In this document: positions 11,228 through 22,509 of the stretch, piece by piece
How positions within the stretch are numbered: the stretch's first letter is position 1
Layout of the letters: every line of letters begins with the position of its first letter
From: Caballeronia sp. SBC1
GTDB taxonomy: Bacteria; Pseudomonadota; Gammaproteobacteria; Burkholderiales; Burkholderiaceae
Direction of reading: 5' to 3'
NCBI RefSeq assembly: GCF_011493005.1
Contig: NZ_CP049159.1
Span: forward strand, 558,001-622,000
Length of the DNA stretch: 64,000 nt
Notes under the pieces: generated by a model
What the model saw: only the letters and a program-made list of their open reading frames with translations
Database searches by the model: none
What the model was told of the DNA's origin: nothing
Program-made: the position numbers and the translations under genes

Positions 11228-11882
11228 TGCGCAGTACGGTGAGGGCACCGTGACAACGCGCCGAGTGCATCAGATCCATGGACTCAATGACACGCGCATG
11301 TTGGCATGCGCCCGGTGAGGGTTTGTTCCTCTACAGGAGATGACCCTGCCGCCGTAAAGCAGAGACACATGTACCGCCTGCCGGGTGCCGCAAAGAGTGC
11401 GGCCGGGTCAGATGCACCACACGTACTGATCTGCGAAAGGGCGTTCCCCGCAGTTGAAGCGTTCTCCTTTATGTAGACCGGAGCAGAGACAAATGAATCT
11501 CAAACAAATGTCGTCTGACTGAGCTGTGGTCGAACCACATTGTCTGGCGAAAATGTGGTGATGGAGCCGTGGTGATCGCCGACAGTGGCAACTCGGCGAT
11601 CACGATCCTGCGGCGCATATGGGCGCTTCCTTCATACATCAACCAACTACCTGCAGCCGCGCACTGTCGCGCGGCAAAGCGGTCCATTCGACCTGATCGA
11701 TGCACCGGGCACGTCACATCGCGTCACATCGCGCACGAAAGTTCGCTTCTTGCGCGACACGCTAATTAGCCCTTTGCCTCAAGGTTTAATAGGAGCGGCC
11801 GTTAATCATAATATCTAAAGCAGGTTGTCCATCGATTATCAGTTGGCACCGCTCATTCTTTCCGCATATCACCGGCAATACC
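11228..11882 (+). other. 655-base intergenic region with strong hairpins and a tandem repeat
   Basis: No convincing gene is seen. The region holds a 6-bp stem with a 5-base loop (GCCGCA/TGCGGC, 11387-11403), a 6-bp stem with a 3-base loop (TGTGGT/ACCACA, 11525-11539), and a perfect 11-bp stem with a 10-base loop (GTGATCGCCGA/TCGGCGATCAC, 11572-11603). A 10-base unit GTCACATCGC is duplicated in tandem at 11713-11732. It probably holds the end of the cheV transcript and the porin promoter; a small structured RNA is possible but unproven. Confidence 0.45.
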
Positions 11883-13019
11883 ATGAAGAAGCGCTTCAGT
11901 ATCGGGCGGCTGTTGTTGCGCGTCGCATCACTGACGGTGATAGCACTGGTTTGCACGACGAGCGCGCGCGCCGAGGACGCGCCGAGCGCCACTGCTTCAC
12001 CGAGCATGTTCACGCTGAGCGGCTTCGGAACCCTCGGGATGACGCATTCGAGCCTCGATAGCGCTGACTTCACCAGCACTGCGTTCGAGCCAAGCGGCTC
12101 CGGACATAGTCGGGCCTACGACTTCGCCGATGACACCAAGCTTGGCGTACAACTTGTTGGCCGCTTTACCGATAAGCTTTCGGCGGTCGTCCAGGTCGTG
12201 TCCCAGCAACGCTACGACAACACGTTCACGCCGCAACTCGAGTGGGCAAACCTGAAATACGCATTCACGCCGGACTTCAGCGTGCGCATTGGACGAATCG
12301 AACTGCCCACATTCCTTAACTCCGATTATCGCAATGTCGGTTATGCGAATCCGTGGGTGCGCGTGCCGGCCGAGGTCTATAACACCGTGCCGATAACGAA
12401 TAGCGACGGGGCCGACTTATCGTATCGATTTCGCCTCGGCGAGGTGGCCAACACGGTACGAATACTCTACGGCTATAGCGCATTTCACGTGAACCCGGGC
12501 ATGATCAAAACCACGGGCACGGGCATCGTGGGCGCGTTCGATACGATCGAATATCGCGATTTCACAGCGCACTTCGGCTACCTGCACGCCGATGTGAAAC
12601 TCGCTGTTCTCGACCCGAAGCTGCCTGCGAACGTCTATAGCATGGCGGTTGGTTACGATTCAGGTCCATGGTTTGTGCAAGCGGAACTGGCCCGCGTCAC
12701 GGTCGACCAACTCACGCCCGGCTACGTCAGCGGCTATGTGACCGGTGGCTACCGGATCAACAAGTTCACACCATTCCTGACGTACTCCGAATCGCACACG
12801 CTCGGGCACGCCACCGTCGTTCCGAATTACAACATGGGACAAAAAGACATCTCTGCAGGGGTGCGTTGGGACTTTATGAAGAACATGGACCTGAAGGTCC
12901 AATTCGATCACGTGTGGCTGCCCGCGAATTCGACAGGCTCGTTCGCGAACCTCCAACCGAATTTCCAGCTCGGCAGCGGCACAAACGTGTTCAGCGCCGT
13001 TCTCGACTTCGTCTTTTGA
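11883..13019 (+). CDS. Outer membrane porin-like beta-barrel protein
   Basis: The 378-residue protein has a signal peptide (LLLRVASLTVIALVCTTSARA, ending in an ARA cleavage site) and an early FTLSGFGTLGMTHSS strand typical of Gram-negative trimeric porins. It has many alternating strands and ends in NVFSAVLDFVF, with the terminal Phe that outer membrane barrels use for BAM recognition. It does not have the charged constriction loop that I would expect in a classical Burkholderia general porin, so specificity is unknown. The stop is 11 bases before the PstS-like gene, and the GGDEF-EAL gene follows closely, which implies one transcript and a role in the same sensing unit. Confidence 0.8.
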   Translation: MKKRFSIGRLLLRVASLTVIALVCTTSARAEDAPSATASPSMFTLSGFGTLGMTHSSLDSADFTSTAFEPSGSGHSRAYDFADDTKLGVQLVGRFTDKLSAVVQVVSQQRYDNTFTPQLEWANLKYAFTPDFSVRIGRIELPTFLNSDYRNVGYANPWVRVPAEVYNTVPITNSDGADLSYRFRLGEVANTVRILYGYSAFHVNPGMIKTTGTGIVGAFDTIEYRDFTAHFGYLHADVKLAVLDPKLPANVYSMAVGYDSGPWFVQAELARVTVDQLTPGYVSGYVTGGYRINKFTPFLTYSESHTLGHATVVPNYNMGQKDISAGVRWDFMKNMDLKVQFDHVWLPANSTGSFANLQPNFQLGSGTNVFSAVLDFVF

Positions 13020-13030
13020 TCGGAGCCTTC

Positions 13031-13468
13031 GTGGACATTGCCAACAAACACGTCAGGGCGGCTCTTTTAGGTTTGGTGCTCGGGTTGGCCGCCCAGGCGT
13101 CGATGGCCGAGCTGGTTGTGGTCATATCCGCGTCAAACCCGCTTGCAGAACTCAGCAAAGACCAGGTGGCGGACATTTTCCTCGGCCGCACGGCCTATTT
13201 TCCAGGCGGTGGCGCTGCCGTACCGCTCGACTTGGCCGAAGACGCCGCGAGCCGCGCCGAGTTCTACAGGAAGGTGACCGGCAAGTCGGCGCCGCAACTG
13301 AAAGCGTATTGGTCGAAGCTGATCTTCACAGGGCAGGGCCAGCCTCCGCGTGAGCTACCAGATGCCGCCGCGGTAAAAAAAGCAATCGTCGCCATGCCCG
13401 ATTCGATCGGCTACATCGACAGGAGCGAACTGGACGCTAGCGTCAAGGCAGTGCTGACGCCTCACTAG
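13031..13468 (+). CDS. Small PstS-like periplasmic substrate-binding protein
   Basis: A GTG start with CGGAG upstream gives a 145-residue exported protein: the signal peptide ends AQASMA, then the mature start ELVVVISASNPLAELS. The core (LSKDQVADIFLGRTAYFPGG, AEFYRKVTGKSAPQLKAYWS, MPDSIGYIDRSEL) matches the phosphate-ABC-transporter substrate-binding fold but covers only about one lobe, half the size of real PstS. Such small proteins occur beside membrane sensors and porins rather than beside pstCAB, and no pst transporter is here. The GGDEF-EAL sensor begins 58 bases on. A role as ligand-presenting partner for that sensor is inference. Confidence 0.85.
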   Translation: MDIANKHVRAALLGLVLGLAAQASMAELVVVISASNPLAELSKDQVADIFLGRTAYFPGGGAAVPLDLAEDAASRAEFYRKVTGKSAPQLKAYWSKLIFTGQGQPPRELPDAAAVKKAIVAMPDSIGYIDRSELDASVKAVLTPH

Positions 13469-13526
13469 TCGGACCCCGCCGTTGGCAGTCAGGTGGCGGC
13501 ACGTCGACACACGAACCCTGGATAGT

Positions 13527-16500
13527 ATGCGCAGCCCTATCGAATCAAACGCTCAGTTCGTATCAAACGGCACATGCGGCCGTCTGATCGTATTGAGTAC
13601 GGCGCTGCGTCCCGTTCTGCGACGCCTGCTCGAAGCCTATGTCCTGTTTCCGCTGTTCGCGGCGATGTTGCTTGTGCTCACCTGGACTACCGTTATCCAT
13701 CTGATCAGTGCAGAAAACGTCGTTGCTCAGAATGCAGCGGCGGAATTGAGCCGCGAACTCGCCGATACCTACCAGGCGCAAATGGTGCGCAATCTGGTCT
13801 CTATCGACCAGACGCTAAAGACCGTCAAATACGCCTACGAGATGAAAGGCGGCGCAGGATTGTCCGAGCTTCGGGACAAGGGGCTCCTTCCGCCAGCCAT
13901 CGTGTTCAAGGTGGCCATTGTCGGCACTGATGGCCGGTTGAGCGCCGCAACCCTGCCTCAGGCGTCAGCAGCGGTAACGGTAGCGGACCAGCCGTATTTC
14001 CAGACGCAGCGCGATTCCGCCGACGATGCCCCAATGCCCTTTGTGAGTGAGGTCACGCGCGACCCCGGCACGGGGTCCCCCGAAATCACATTCAGCCGCC
14101 GGCTGCAGAACGCAGCCGGCGGTTTCGCCGGGGTCGTCATTCTGTCGGTAGACCCCGGCTATTTCACGAGCAGCTATGACTACGCGCGGATGGGCAAGGA
14201 TGGCGTGTTGGCCTTGCTCGGCACGGACGGCATTGTGCGCGCGGAGCAAGTGGGTGAGCAACAGTCGTGGGGCGAACGCCTCTCTTCGACTGCCGTGCGT
14301 GCGGCCGCCGCGGCATCGACCGATTTGGCCTCCATCCAGCCTTGGGATCATGGAGCGCCGCGCTACACGAACATTCGCACGCTACACGGCTTTCCGCTCA
14401 TAGCGATAGTGGGTCTTGGGCGCGAGGAGCAAGCCGCGCAGCTCCGTCGACACCGGCGCGCTTATCTGCTGTGGGCTGGCGGCGGCAGCGTGGTGCTGGT
14501 CATGCTGGCGTTTGTACTGAGCCGCTTGAGCTGGCAGCTCGCGGTCAGCCGACAGCGCGCACGCCGGGCACAGCAGACTTACTACGCCGCGTCGGAAGCA
14601 AGTCTCGACGCGTTTTTCGTCTTTCGTAGCGAACGCGGAGCCAACGGCGAGATCGTCGACTTCGTGCTGACCGACACGAATCGCCGGGGGGGCGAACTGT
14701 CAGGTATGCATCGTGGCATGTTGGTTGGCAAGTCGCTCGATGTCGCGTTTCCTCGCTGTCGCGATGATGGCATGTTTGACAAATTGGTCAGCGTTGCGCT
14801 GACGGCGGCTGTTGAGGAGCACGAATGGATACACGAAAGGCCCGGCATGTCCTCGGTATGGCTGCAGCGGCAGGTTGTGCGTGTGGAAGACGGTGTGGTC
14901 GCGATCATCCGCGACATCAGCTCGCGCAAACGCGCGGAAGTCCGGCGTGCGGAACAGAACCGGGTGCTGGAAATGATCGCTACCAGCACGCCGCTCGAAG
15001 AAGTTCTCTCCTATATGACGCGGCTGCTGGAGTCGCAGATAGCGGGTTCGGTTTGCGTCGCTCTCCTGTGCGACGAAGACGGCCAGCATCTGAAGCTGGG
15101 CGCCGCGCCGAGTTTTCCCGAGCAATACCACAAGCAGATCCATGGTTCGGTGATTGGTCCAGACGCCGAGCCGAGCGGACGCGCGATTCATTGGCGCCAG
15201 CCGGTGTACATATCGGACGTGAAACAGGACCGGTGCTTGCTCCAGCAAATGGAAGGCTACGGCATGCATGATTATGGCGCCTGCTGGGCACTCCCGATTC
15301 TGTCACACGACGGCAGCGCGCTCGGCGCACTGACGCTCTTCGTCCGAGACCCGCACGAGCCCGCAGCCGTCGAGGCGCAGGCCATCGCAATGGCAACGCG
15401 TATTTGCGGCATCGCTATCGAGCGTAGCCAGGCGGAGGAGCGCATCCGTCACATGGCGAATCACGACGCGCTGACGGGCCTTCCCAATCGCACTTTGCTG
15501 TCGGATCGTCTGAACCAGGTTTTGCTGCACGCGCAACGCTATCAGCGCGGCGTGACGGTGGTGTTCATCGACCTCGACAATTTCAAGCTGATCAACGACA
15601 GCCTTGGCCACCGCGCTGGCGACGACCTGTTGAAGACGGTGGCCGCGCGCATGGTTCAATGCGTGCGGCGCACCGATACCGTGGTGCGGCTCGGCGGTGA
15701 TGAGTTCGTGATCGTTTTATTCGACCAGGCGCTGCACGACGGAGACATAACGGCGGTCATCGAGAAGATTCGCGACACGATTCTCGAACCGATCGAACTG
15801 AACGGGCAGACTTTTCAAGTCACGTGCAGCATGGGGTTAGCGAGTTATCCTAACGACGGCACTGATGCCGAAACTCTGCTGATGAACGCTGACGCGGCGA
15901 TGTATCGCGCAAAAGAGAGGGGCCGCAATAACTACCAGTTGTACACGGCTGAGATGAACATCAAGGTGCACGACAGACTGCGGCTTCAGGAACAGTTGAG
16001 GCACGCGCTGGCGAACGGGGAATTCCGGCTGGTGTATCAGCCGCAGGTCGATTTGCGCACGGAGAAAATTTTCGGCGTGGAGGCGCTGTTGCGGTGGGAT
16101 CACCCGACCGATGGCCCGGTCTTCCCGGCCACGTTTATCTCCCTGGCAGAGGAAACAGGGCTGATCGTACCGATCGGCGACTGGGTGCTGCATACGGCCT
16201 GCTGCCAGAACAAGGCCTGGCAGGACGCAGGTATGCCGCCAATGAGCATGTCCGTCAACGTCTCGGCGCGGCAGTTCCAGCAAAAGGAATGGGTCGCGCG
16301 GGTGGCGCATGCGCTGAGCACGAGCGGGCTCGACGCTCAGTATCTCGAGCTTGAGCTCACCGAGAGCTTGATCATGCAGGATCTCGACGGGGCGATCGCG
16401 ACGATGACCGAGTTGCAGGCCATGGGAGTGCGCTTGTCTATCGACGACTTTGGAACCGGGTACTCCAGCTTGAGCGCGTTGAAACACTTCCCGATTGTGC

Positions 16501-16781
16501 GCCTGAAAATAGATCAGTCGTTCGTGCGCGAACTGCCCGATGGCGAAGATAACCGCGCCATCGCGCGGGCCGTGATCTCACTCGGGCGGCAACTGAATCT
16601 CAAGGTCATTGCCGAAGGCGTGGAAACGGAGAGGCAACTTGATTTCCTGCGTGACAACGACTGCCACGAAATTCAGGGTTATCACTACAGCAAGCCCGTC
16701 TCGCCGAGCGAGTTGGAACGATTGGTCAGAGAACCTTTCACTTGGCCAGTGGACGCGGCCGCCGAAGATGTACCCAGCTAG
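13527..16781 (+). CDS. Membrane GGDEF-EAL protein with periplasmic Cache-like, PAS and GAF domains
   Basis: A hybrid cyclic-di-GMP enzyme of 1084 residues from ATG 13527 (a TTG at 13482 would add 15). Order: TM1 (LFAAMLLVLTWTTVIHLI); a periplasmic double-Cache-like region of about 250 residues; TM2 (SVVLVMLAFVLSRL); a PAS-like region; a GAF domain; GGDEF; EAL. The cyclase motif RLGGDEF is intact (GGDEF 723-727) and has an inhibitory-site RRTD five residues upstream. Phosphodiesterase motifs are also intact: EALLRW (852 on), SVNVSARQF, LELTES, DDFGTGYSS, LKIDQSFV, AEGVET. Both activities are therefore possible. It follows the PstS-like gene closely, and periplasmic ligand input is inferred. 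Confidence 0.94.
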   Translation: MRSPIESNAQFVSNGTCGRLIVLSTALRPVLRRLLEAYVLFPLFAAMLLVLTWTTVIHLISAENVVAQNAAAELSRELADTYQAQMVRNLVSIDQTLKTVKYAYEMKGGAGLSELRDKGLLPPAIVFKVAIVGTDGRLSAATLPQASAAVTVADQPYFQTQRDSADDAPMPFVSEVTRDPGTGSPEITFSRRLQNAAGGFAGVVILSVDPGYFTSSYDYARMGKDGVLALLGTDGIVRAEQVGEQQSWGERLSSTAVRAAAAASTDLASIQPWDHGAPRYTNIRTLHGFPLIAIVGLGREEQAAQLRRHRRAYLLWAGGGSVVLVMLAFVLSRLSWQLAVSRQRARRAQQTYYAASEASLDAFFVFRSERGANGEIVDFVLTDTNRRGGELSGMHRGMLVGKSLDVAFPRCRDDGMFDKLVSVALTAAVEEHEWIHERPGMSSVWLQRQVVRVEDGVVAIIRDISSRKRAEVRRAEQNRVLEMIATSTPLEEVLSYMTRLLESQIAGSVCVALLCDEDGQHLKLGAAPSFPEQYHKQIHGSVIGPDAEPSGRAIHWRQPVYISDVKQDRCLLQQMEGYGMHDYGACWALPILSHDGSALGALTLFVRDPHEPAAVEAQAIAMATRICGIAIERSQAEERIRHMANHDALTGLPNRTLLSDRLNQVLLHAQRYQRGVTVVFIDLDNFKLINDSLGHRAGDDLLKTVAARMVQCVRRTDTVVRLGGDEFVIVLFDQALHDGDITAVIEKIRDTILEPIELNGQTFQVTCSMGLASYPNDGTDAETLLMNADAAMYRAKERGRNNYQLYTAEMNIKVHDRLRLQEQLRHALANGEFRLVYQPQVDLRTEKIFGVEALLRWDHPTDGPVFPATFISLAEETGLIVPIGDWVLHTACCQNKAWQDAGMPPMSMSVNVSARQFQQKEWVARVAHALSTSGLDAQYLELELTESLIMQDLDGAIATMTELQAMGVRLSIDDFGTGYSSLSALKHFPIVRLKIDQSFVRELPDGEDNRAIARAVISLGRQLNLKVIAEGVETERQLDFLRDNDCHEIQGYHYSKPVSPSELERLVREPFTWPVDAAAEDVPS

Positions 16782-17076
16782 AGCATTGGCACGTTAGAGC
16801 GTGCGATGCGCGTGGCGCTAAAATTGTCAGTCAACCGCGAGTATGCGTGTACGGGTCCCTGACAGAACCGGCACGGGCCAGGGCAAAGCAGCAGATTAGC
16901 CGGTAAAACTGCCTGTCCTTGCGCGATGAACAGGCACCGTGCACTGATACGCTTCAACCCTACACCCAAAAGCGGCGCGATCTACTGTTTCAGAAACGCT
17001 TCTTGGCAGGGCTCGCGAAAACAATCGGACAGCGTGCAATGGTTCTTCAAGCTTTCTTAGCCGCGGCGCTAAAGAC

Positions 17077-18648
17077 ATGACCCGGCGGCCAAATGCGGTA
17101 ATAGGCGCCAGCGTGGTCATTGCCGGCGCGATCCTGGCCATCGCCGCATGGGTGCTGGTCGAAATGCGGCAGGACGCGCTCACGCGGGCGCAGGAAGCCG
17201 CGACCAACGTGTTGCTCCTGGTGGAGCGAGATACCGCGCGCAACCTTGAGGTCTACGACCTGTCGTTGCAGGCGGTCATTGAGGGTCTTGAGCATCCCGG
17301 CGTGCGTGACTTGCCACCCGAACTTCGTCGGATGGTGCTGTTCGATCGTTCGGCGACGGCTAAAGACATGGGCTCGTTGCTGGTACTCGATGAGGCGGGG
17401 AACGTAGCGATCGATTCCACGTCGGATTCACCGCGCCATATCAACCTGGCCGATCGCGATTACTTCGAGATCCACCGCAACTCGCCGAACGTCGGACTCT
17501 ACGTCAGTCATCCATTCGAACCGCGGCTGAACGGTGGTGGCGTCAGCATTGCCTTGAGTCGGCGACTATCGCACCCGGACGGCAGTTTTGCGGGGGTGGT
17601 GGTGGGAACCTTGCACCTGAACTATTTCCGAGACCTGTTTGCCGACATGCATCTGGGTGCGGGTGGCTCGATGGCACTGATGCTCGCAGACGGGACGATG
17701 CTGATGCGCCGGCCGTACGACGCGAAGGTCATTGGCCGAAGCCTGATAGATACCGCCAACTACACGCGTTTCACTCAGGCTCCCAGCGGTGACTTTTTCG
17801 GTACAGCTGCGATCGACGGTGTACCGCGATGGTATGCGTTTCGGCACATCGATAAGTTTCCGTTGGTCTTCGATGTTGCCCTTGCTACCCAGGACATTTA
17901 TGCGGAGTGGCATCGCCGGGCGTGGATCATCGGCTCGCTGATCGGTGCGGTCGATGTTCTCATCCTCACGCTGGCCGCACTGTTCGCGCAGCAACTCAAA
18001 CGCCGCCTGAACATGGAAACCGAACTCCGGTCGCTTGCGAGAACCGACGGACTCACGAAACTCTGCAACCGCCGGGCTTTTGACGAAATCATCCAGACGG
18101 AATGGCATCGTGCACAGCGCAGCGATTTGCCACTGTCGCTGCTGATGATCGATGTCGATCATTTCAAGAGTTTCAACGACTTGTACGGGCACTCAGCGGG
18201 TGACGATGCACTTGCAGCAGTGGCCCGATGCGTTGGCGAGAAAATCCGGCGACCCGGCGATAGCGCCGCGCGCTACGGCGGCGAAGAATTCGCCGTGGTG
18301 CTGCCCAATACCGGCCACGAGGGCGCAGTTCAGGTTGCGGAGAGCATTCGGGCGGCAGTGCAGGCGCTCGGCCGCACTCATATGGCCAGCATGCATCAGG
18401 TTGTGACGGTCAGTATCGGAATCGCGTGTGTGACCAACCGCCGCTTCGCCGCGCTACGCGTGTTTGTCAATGCTGCGGACGGAGCACTGTATGACGCCAA
18501 AGGCGAGGGCCGTAACCGGGTCGTCTGCGAGTCCAATCTCGCAGAAGCTCATGTCGCTGCTCCAGTCACTCGCCCAAAAATGGACAGTCATTACGACAGT
18601 CACTACGTAACGGGGCGAACGCAGCTTTCGGGCGCGAACGCGGGTTGA
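17077..18648 (+). CDS. Membrane diguanylate cyclase with periplasmic dCache domain
   Basis: The 523-residue protein makes cyclic di-GMP. It has TM1 ([18 protein letters not shown]), a dCache-type sensor ([20 protein letters not shown], then [20 protein letters not shown] and [17 protein letters not shown]), TM2 ([20 protein letters not shown]) and a GGDEF domain with RYGGEEF at 401-405. An RPGD inhibitory site lies five residues upstream, so feedback inhibition is likely. There is no EAL domain. It lies 295 bases after the GGDEF-EAL gene on the same strand, probably as a separate unit. The C-terminus has a tiny duplicated motif (SHYDSHY) after the domain and looks disordered. Confidence 0.94.
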   Translation: MTRRPNAVIGASVVIAGAILAIAAWVLVEMRQDALTRAQEAATNVLLLVERDTARNLEVYDLSLQAVIEGLEHPGVRDLPPELRRMVLFDRSATAKDMGSLLVLDEAGNVAIDSTSDSPRHINLADRDYFEIHRNSPNVGLYVSHPFEPRLNGGGVSIALSRRLSHPDGSFAGVVVGTLHLNYFRDLFADMHLGAGGSMALMLADGTMLMRRPYDAKVIGRSLIDTANYTRFTQAPSGDFFGTAAIDGVPRWYAFRHIDKFPLVFDVALATQDIYAEWHRRAWIIGSLIGAVDVLILTLAALFAQQLKRRLNMETELRSLARTDGLTKLCNRRAFDEIIQTEWHRAQRSDLPLSLLMIDVDHFKSFNDLYGHSAGDDALAAVARCVGEKIRRPGDSAARYGGEEFAVVLPNTGHEGAVQVAESIRAAVQALGRTHMASMHQVVTVSIGIACVTNRRFAALRVFVNAADGALYDAKGEGRNRVVCESNLAEAHVAAPVTRPKMDSHYDSHYVTGRTQLSGANAG

Positions 18649-18697
18649 TCGAGTCGCCTCAAAAATGTTATCCGCGCTCGCGCTGCAGATGCGACGA

Positions 18698-19588
18698 TTA
18701 GTTATCCTTCGTACTGATTGATTGCAGCCAATCGACAAACGCTCTCATATGGAGTGGTTTATCAGCGTCAAGTGGTATCAACGCGTAGTAGGTTGATCCC
18801 GGCGAGAGCAAGGCGGGAAATGGCTTCTGCAGGCGTCCGGTTGCACAATCGCTGTCAAGCGTCGGAAAGGGACCTATTCCGAAACCGAGCCCATCAACGA
18901 CAGCCTGTAAGGTCACGAAAAAATGGTCGAATCGTAAGGTTCGACTTGCTCGAAGCGCCGGTTGACTCGTGGCCTCAAGCCACGCTTCCCAGTCGCGTGG
19001 GCGGGTTTCGCTCGTCAGCCAGGTCTCGGTGACGAGCTGCTCAACGGTCCTGACACCGGTTCGCGAGAGCAGGGACGGACTCGCAATCACGGTATTTGAT
19101 TCTCGATACAGCGGCCACGCCTGAAATTGGCCGCCACTCGGTACCTCCCGACGGATTGCAACATCGAAGCTGCCGCTGAACGCCGGCTCAGTGGAGAGCA
19201 CGGTTGACACGCGCACGTCTACCTCTGGGCATATCTCAGCAAATAAATGCAACCGGGGGATGAGCCAGCGCATCGCGACCGTGGCTGATGCGCTGACTCG
19301 GATAATCTTTACATGCCGATTCTTTCCGTAGCGTTCTGAGGCGTCCGCAATGTGGTCGAACGCGGCGCTGATTTCGCGGGCGAGCGCCCGAGCATGAGGA
19401 GACGCCACCATGCTTTGCCCATCGCGCACAAACAACGGCTGACCCAGCCAGTCCTCGAGAACTGCGATCTGTCGACTGACCGCGCCGTGGGTCAGGTTCA
19501 GTTCTCGAGCGGCAGCCGAATAGCTCTCCGCACGGGCCGCGACTTCGAATATGCGCAACGCGTTCAGCGGGGGAAGCTTCTGTCTCAT
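18698..19588 (-). CDS. LysR-family regulator (GcvA-like), probable activator of the phosphonoacetate genes
   Basis: The 296-residue protein has the GcvA-type N-terminal helix-turn-helix (LNALRIFEVAARAESYSAAARELNLTHGAVSRQI) and the LysR co-inducer domain with RWLIPRLHLF and FDVAIRRE. It is divergent from phnA across a 99-base region, the classic LysR arrangement. In characterised Pseudomonas phosphonoacetate loci a LysR protein (PhnR) activates phnA in response to substrate. That role here follows from position and family. No T-N11-A box was assigned with confidence. Confidence 0.9.
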   Translation of the reverse strand: MRQKLPPLNALRIFEVAARAESYSAAARELNLTHGAVSRQIAVLEDWLGQPLFVRDGQSMVASPHARALAREISAAFDHIADASERYGKNRHVKIIRVSASATVAMRWLIPRLHLFAEICPEVDVRVSTVLSTEPAFSGSFDVAIRREVPSGGQFQAWPLYRESNTVIASPSLLSRTGVRTVEQLVTETWLTSETRPRDWEAWLEATSQPALRASRTLRFDHFFVTLQAVVDGLGFGIGPFPTLDSDCATGRLQKPFPALLSPGSTYYALIPLDADKPLHMRAFVDWLQSISTKDN

Positions 19589-19684
19589 ATGTGAGTTTTA
19601 GGCACAGGTGCGGGGAGTTTTTATCGATTGTGTGAAAATTCCGTTCATCATACGCTGGTGTCAGTTCAACGCGAAAGGTGATGA

Positions 19685-20911
<1,227 letters not shown>

Positions 20912-20962
20912 TAACTAAAAACGGTTAGCGCGGCAGAGACCGCGCGCCGCATGGAGACAGCA

Positions 20963-22252
20963 ATGCCCTCAGATATACCTGACGCTTTGCAATACACGTC
21001 CATCAAAGGGGGCACGACTTTCGCGCAATACAAGTGGCGTGCGCTGATCGGCGTGACCTTTTGCTATCTGTTCTATTACACCGGCAGGCAGACGCTTGGT
21101 TTTGCGGTCGCCGGTATCCAGCACGATTACGGCCTGTCGAAGTACGAGATCGGCTGGATCAGCGCGACGATGCTGTGGTGCTATGCGGGCGGCCAGTTCA
21201 TCAATGGCAACCTGGGCGATAAACTGGGTGGCAAGACGATGATGATCGCCGGGGCTGTCCTCTCGGTCGCGGCGAACTGGTTGTTTAGTTTTGGCCATAC
21301 GTTCCTGTTCTTTCTGCTTGCGTGGGGACTCAACGGCTATTTCCAGTCGATGGGTTTCGCGCCAGGCAGCCGCTTGCTGTCCAACTGGTGGGACCACAAG
21401 CATCGCGGCTTTGTATATGGCGTATACGTGGGCTTCTCCGGATTTTCTTCGGTGCTAGCCTATGTTTTCCCAGTCGTCATTTTGGGAACGATGCAGCTCG
21501 GCTGGGTCTGGATTTTCCGTCTCGCACCGCTTTCCATGCTCCTCGGCGCACTGGTGTTGTTGCTATTCGTTTCTGAGCGGCCGGAGGCTCGGCATCTGCC
21601 GGCCACGGAAAAATCGGAAGACGCAGCATCGCCTGCCGAGCCGGAAGATGAATTGACGAGCGCGCAGCGCTACGCGCTAGTGATGAAGAACTGGAAGCTC
21701 TACATCACAGGTTTAGCGATCGGCTTTCAGAACGCCGCACGGTATGCCTTGGTGGTCTGGGTGCCGGTCCATTTTCTCGGCATGGACTGGAAGAGCTCAT
21801 CGGCGCTGATCGACCCGAAGTGGATCACGGTCGCGTTACCGGTGGGCATGGCGCTCGGCTCGCTGTCGAATAGCTGGATCTCGGACGTGCTGTTCCAGGG
21901 GCGCCGCTATATGGCGATCGTCTGGTACATGGTGCTGGCTTGCGCGACTGCAATCTTCATGATGTTCATACCTCACGGCAGTATGCTTGCGATCGTGCTT
22001 CTGTTTTTATGCGGCTTTTTTGTCTTTGGGCCGGCGTCTTCGTTCTGGGCCCTGTGTCCTGATATTTTCGGGCGCCGCGCTGCGGGTACAGCGACAGGCG
22101 TGCTCAACACCATGTCGTACATGTTCGCTGGCGTCGGCGAACCGGTGATCGGGCGCATTATCGATACGACCGGCCATACGTCGATCATCTTTCCGATTGT
22201 CGCGGGGCTCTGTGCAGCAAGCGCGGTAATGTCGATGCTGATTAAACGGTGA
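20963..22252 (+). CDS. OPA-family MFS transporter, probable phosphonoacetate permease
   Basis: This is a 12-helix organophosphate:phosphate antiporter-type protein of 429 residues. GlpT/UhpT-like features include YYTGRQTLGFAVAGIQHDYG in the first helix region, SKYEIGWISATMLWCYAGGQ, GFAPGSRLLSNWW and the C-terminal GVLNTMSYMFAGVGEPVIG. ATG 20963 is chosen because GGAG lies six bases upstream; Met at 20951 overlaps that RBS. It follows phnA on the same strand, matching the transporter gene of characterised phnA-phnB-phnR loci, so phosphonoacetate or a related phosphonate is the inferred substrate. Confidence 0.9.
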   Translation: MPSDIPDALQYTSIKGGTTFAQYKWRALIGVTFCYLFYYTGRQTLGFAVAGIQHDYGLSKYEIGWISATMLWCYAGGQFINGNLGDKLGGKTMMIAGAVLSVAANWLFSFGHTFLFFLLAWGLNGYFQSMGFAPGSRLLSNWWDHKHRGFVYGVYVGFSGFSSVLAYVFPVVILGTMQLGWVWIFRLAPLSMLLGALVLLLFVSERPEARHLPATEKSEDAASPAEPEDELTSAQRYALVMKNWKLYITGLAIGFQNAARYALVVWVPVHFLGMDWKSSSALIDPKWITVALPVGMALGSLSNSWISDVLFQGRRYMAIVWYMVLACATAIFMMFIPHGSMLAIVLLFLCGFFVFGPASSFWALCPDIFGRRAAGTATGVLNTMSYMFAGVGEPVIGRIIDTTGHTSIIFPIVAGLCAASAVMSMLIKR

Positions 22253-22454
22253 TCGAGTCGGCCAGCGTAGGCCGCTTTCGAGAGGCGAACATGACACGGT
22301 CGCAGCCGAGCATGGTGGGTATTTATATTCGACCAAAGAGGTTGTCGTTCAGGAACCACATCGATCGGTGCTGAAAATTCGAGGAGCTTGCACCACGTTC
22401 GCGATACGCGTGACAGCTTGCCCTCGACCCGGTCCGGTCGTCTCAAAAAAGTCT

Positions 22455-22483
22455 TTGCACATGTCTGAGAAGTCAGATATATT
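22455..22483 (+). promoter_or_regulatory. Promoter with TCTGA-N4-TCAGA operator before the first marR gene
   Basis: TTGCAC (22455) and TATATT (22478) form a plausible -35/-10 pair 17 bases apart. Between them sits the inverted repeat TCTGA-GAAG-TCAGA (22464-22477). The same 5-4-5 palindrome occurs before the pump gene and at the start of the outer membrane factor gene, so it is the likely MarR operator. Confidence 0.6.
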
Positions 22484-22509
22484 CTTGATCAGAAACAGAG
22501 ATATCAGGA

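Noticed and set aside
11713..11732. GTCACATCGC tandem repeat as a CRISPR or iteron array
   Set aside because: There are only two copies with no spacer structure; it is a simple duplication.
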